In this document: positions 62,621-64,000 of the stretch, in pieces | How the letters are laid out: the number at the start of each line of letters is the position of its first letter | Position numbering within the stretch: the stretch's first letter is position 1 | Program-made: the position numbers and the translations under genes | Assembly: GCF_021916785.1 (NCBI RefSeq) | Contig: NZ_JAKCFC010000001.1 | Location: forward strand, 434,001-498,000 | Length of the DNA: 64,000 nt | Origin: Mycolicibacterium lacusdiani | Lineage (GTDB): Bacteria; Actinomycetota; Actinomycetes; Mycobacteriales; Mycobacteriaceae | Reading direction: 5' to 3' | The notes under the pieces: generated by a model | Databases searched by the model: none | The model's input: the letters and a program-made list of their open reading frames with translations, nothing else | Told to the model about the DNA's origin: nothing

Positions 62621-62692
62621 GACAAGACGGTAGCGAAGATTCGTATGGCCGTCCCGCCCGGCCATCGGCGTGCCGGGGCGCTCAGCCGCTGA

Positions 62693-63268
62693 TCATGATG
62701 CGGGGTTGGCCCGTTCGCGCACCTTGGCGGGGTAGGTCTGGGTCATGCCGACGGCGCCGACGAGGACGACGATCGGGATCACCCAGTTCGTCCAGTCCTT
62801 CGTCTGCGGCACCTGGGTCGCGAAGAAGCCAAGCACCGCGATCAAGGCGAAGACCAGCGCCCACATCAGCGTGAGGACCCGGTTGGTCTGGCGGAAGGCC
62901 GGCTTCTCCCAGTCCTCCAGCGGCCGCGTCACCCGGGCGTACTGCTCGGTGAACGGCGTGAACGCCAGCGAACCGAGCGCCATCAGTGCGAGCACGCCGC
63001 TCGACAGCGTCGTGGCGTAGGTGTCCATCCAGTCACGGTCGGCTGCGCCGAGGATCACCCCCGCCGCGGTTACGACGACGAAGAACACGATGGTGACGAT
63101 CTCCAGCAGGCGCGGCGCGCCAAACCCCATGGAGACGCCGAGGATCACCGCCGACAACACGGCGCACAACGCTCCGAAGAGCCACGTGCTGGGCCCTTCG
63201 GCGACGACCCAGTAGACGACCCAGGGCGCGAAGCCGATGAACGGGCTGCGTTCGAACCATTCGTCCAC
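62693..63268 (-). CDS. Membrane protein of unknown family
   Basis: 191 residues with about five hydrophobic segments (10-28, 30-50, 55-75, 85-105, 130-150, the last two separated by the polar stretch ARVTRPLEDWEKPAFRQTNR) and a basic C-terminus. FAPWVVYWVVAEGPSTWLFGALCAVLSAV opens the protein. I do not recognise a named family. It is on the same strand as the esterase but separated from it by 72 bases. Confidence 0.72.
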   Translation of the reverse strand: MDEWFERSPFIGFAPWVVYWVVAEGPSTWLFGALCAVLSAVILGVSMGFGAPRLLEIVTIVFFVVVTAAGVILGAADRDWMDTYATTLSSGVLALMALGSLAFTPFTEQYARVTRPLEDWEKPAFRQTNRVLTLMWALVFALIAVLGFFATQVPQTKDWTNWVIPIVVLVGAVGMTQTYPAKVRERANPAS

Positions 63269-63328
63269 ATCGAGAGACTAGGCGCAGCCGCGGCCGAAGG
63301 TCAGACCATGCAACCGCGTGTAAGACCT

Positions 63329-64000
63329 CTAGGTCAGTGTGGTGACGGCCAGCGGAGTGGCGGTGCCTGCCTCGCGAATGACGACGCTGCGGATGTCCGA
63401 CGTCGGAATCACGGTGGCGGCCGCCAAGTTCGTCGCCTCGTCACCGGAGGGGCGCCAGGACGCGACTGTCGACTCCGAACCGTCCTTCGTCATGACGACG
63501 AGGTCGTAGCTCTCGACGTTCGACGCCCACGCCTTGGTGTATTCGCACTGCCAATCGAGGCGGGTTCCCCATGGTTCCTCCGACACCGCGAGTGACGCAC
63601 TGACGCCCGCTCGTTCTCCGGCTGCCATCGCCTGCAGCGAGACGCCAGTCGTCGACGACGGTTCGTGGGGAATGACCGCATATCCCACGATTCCCCCGAC
63701 GAGGAGGAATGCCGCGGCCGATGCGAGTGCCCCCGCCAGTCGGGCACGGCGTGACCGAAGGCGTCGCCGCTCCGCGGCCGCGCCGAGCGACGTGGGCTGG
63801 GCCGCAACGTCCCCCCGCACGTCGGCTTTCGGCCCTTCGTCGATCAGAGCGAGCGCCTCTTCTGGAGTCAGAACGTCCAGGATGCCCGGAATGTCGTCGG
63901 CGCCCGAGAGTTCCGCGCGTCGGGGAGAAGTGGCGAGGTAGCGCTCGTACTCGGCAGCTTCCTCTGCTGTGAGTGCGCCGAGTAGGTACGCGGCGTCCCA
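63329..64000 (-). CDS. RslA-like anti-sigma factor, N-terminus outside the window
   Basis: The frame is open to the window edge; about 223 residues are visible. The cytoplasmic part begins WDAAYLLGALTAEEAAEYERYL, as in M. tuberculosis RslA. It then has a single TM (LAGALASAAAFLLVGGIVGYAV) and an extracytoplasmic domain with EEPWGTRLDWQCEY and VVMTKDGSESTVASW, all RslA-like. Where RslA carries the zinc CxxC after the second helix, this protein reads LATSPRRAEL. Zinc binding and redox release are therefore doubtful. The sigma factor gene would be expected upstream, beyond the window. Confidence 0.82.
   Translation of the reverse strand, partial: WDAAYLLGALTAEEAAEYERYLATSPRRAELSGADDIPGILDVLTPEEALALIDEGPKADVRGDVAAQPTSLGAAAERRRLRSRRARLAGALASAAAFLLVGGIVGYAVIPHEPSSTTGVSLQAMAAGERAGVSASLAVSEEPWGTRLDWQCEYTKAWASNVESYDLVVMTKDGSESTVASWRPSGDEATNLAAATVIPTSDIRSVVIREAGTATPLAVTTLT

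Noticed and set aside
1..64000. Mobile elements, prophage, tRNA or rRNA genes, CRISPR arrays
   Set aside because: No transposase, integrase or phage protein frame, no cloverleaf-like or rRNA-like sequence and no spacer-repeat pattern was seen; composition looks even across the window.

Overview
The window is high-GC actinobacterial chromosome, most likely a fast-growing Mycobacterium (Mycolicibacterium). The evidence is the mix of GTG starts and leaderless-looking starts, a C-terminal RslA-type anti-sigma factor, a six-TM/HAMP adenylate cyclase of the mycobacterial type, small AxA-secreted proteins, and an erythritol module (eltD, derK, derI) of the kind described in M. smegmatis. I found 61 protein-coding genes (two cut by the window ends) and no rRNA, tRNA, insertion sequence, integrase, phage gene or CRISPR array. 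No gene-free stretch exceeds about 230 bases. This is metabolic and regulatory chromosome rather than a genomic island.

Layout. 1-2.2 kb: secreted protein, STAS anti-sigma antagonist, GlsB-type membrane protein and a LuxR response regulator with its own palindromic promoter site. 2.2-6.2 kb: flavin reductase and two MFS exporters. 6.3-9.4 kb: a tightly overlapped uracil-catabolism module (GTP cyclohydrolase II-like URC1, DUF1688/URC4, upp). 9.5-12.7 kb: a PBP4-type carboxypeptidase, then an MFS/TetR divergent pair with a perfect operator. 12.9-18 kb: an APC permease, PfkB kinase, class III aminotransferase, class II aldolase and TetR operon of unknown substrate. 18-24.8 kb: an allantoin regulon (IclR repressor, DUF6986 lyase, allE, racemase, NCS1 permease, allB) joined by four copies of one palindromic operator. 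24.9-31.5 kb: acyl-CoA dehydrogenase, adenylate cyclase, epoxide hydrolase, PsiE, TspO, NCS1 permease. 31.7-38.3 kb: polyamine-type ABC operon, EamA exporter, NDH-2. 38.5-50.5 kb: erythritol/tetritol operon with a five-gene sugar ABC transporter (two ATPases), a divergent SorC regulator with paired operators, and an FGGY kinase. 50.6-57 kb: thioesterase, LysR, xylulokinase, a DoxX protein with thirteen 11-residue repeats, RDD, SCO6745-type and YnfA proteins, and two inverted copies of a GC-rich palindromic repeat. 57-62.6 kb: carboxylesterase, copper amine oxidase and a phosphotransferase/DUF7064-7065 fusion in one orientation. 62.7-64 kb: a membrane protein and an RslA-like anti-sigma factor whose zinc CxxC is missing.

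How the genes work together. Three catabolic systems are readable: uracil ribosylation and ring opening by the URC route; allantoin uptake, racemisation, hydrolysis and later ureide steps under an IclR-type repressor; and tetritol uptake, oxidation to erythrulose, phosphorylation and isomerisation to erythrose 4-phosphate. The 12.9-17.3 kb operon has the logic of a fourth: import, transamination, phosphorylation and aldol cleavage. No characterised pathway I know matches it, so it is the best candidate here for something undescribed.
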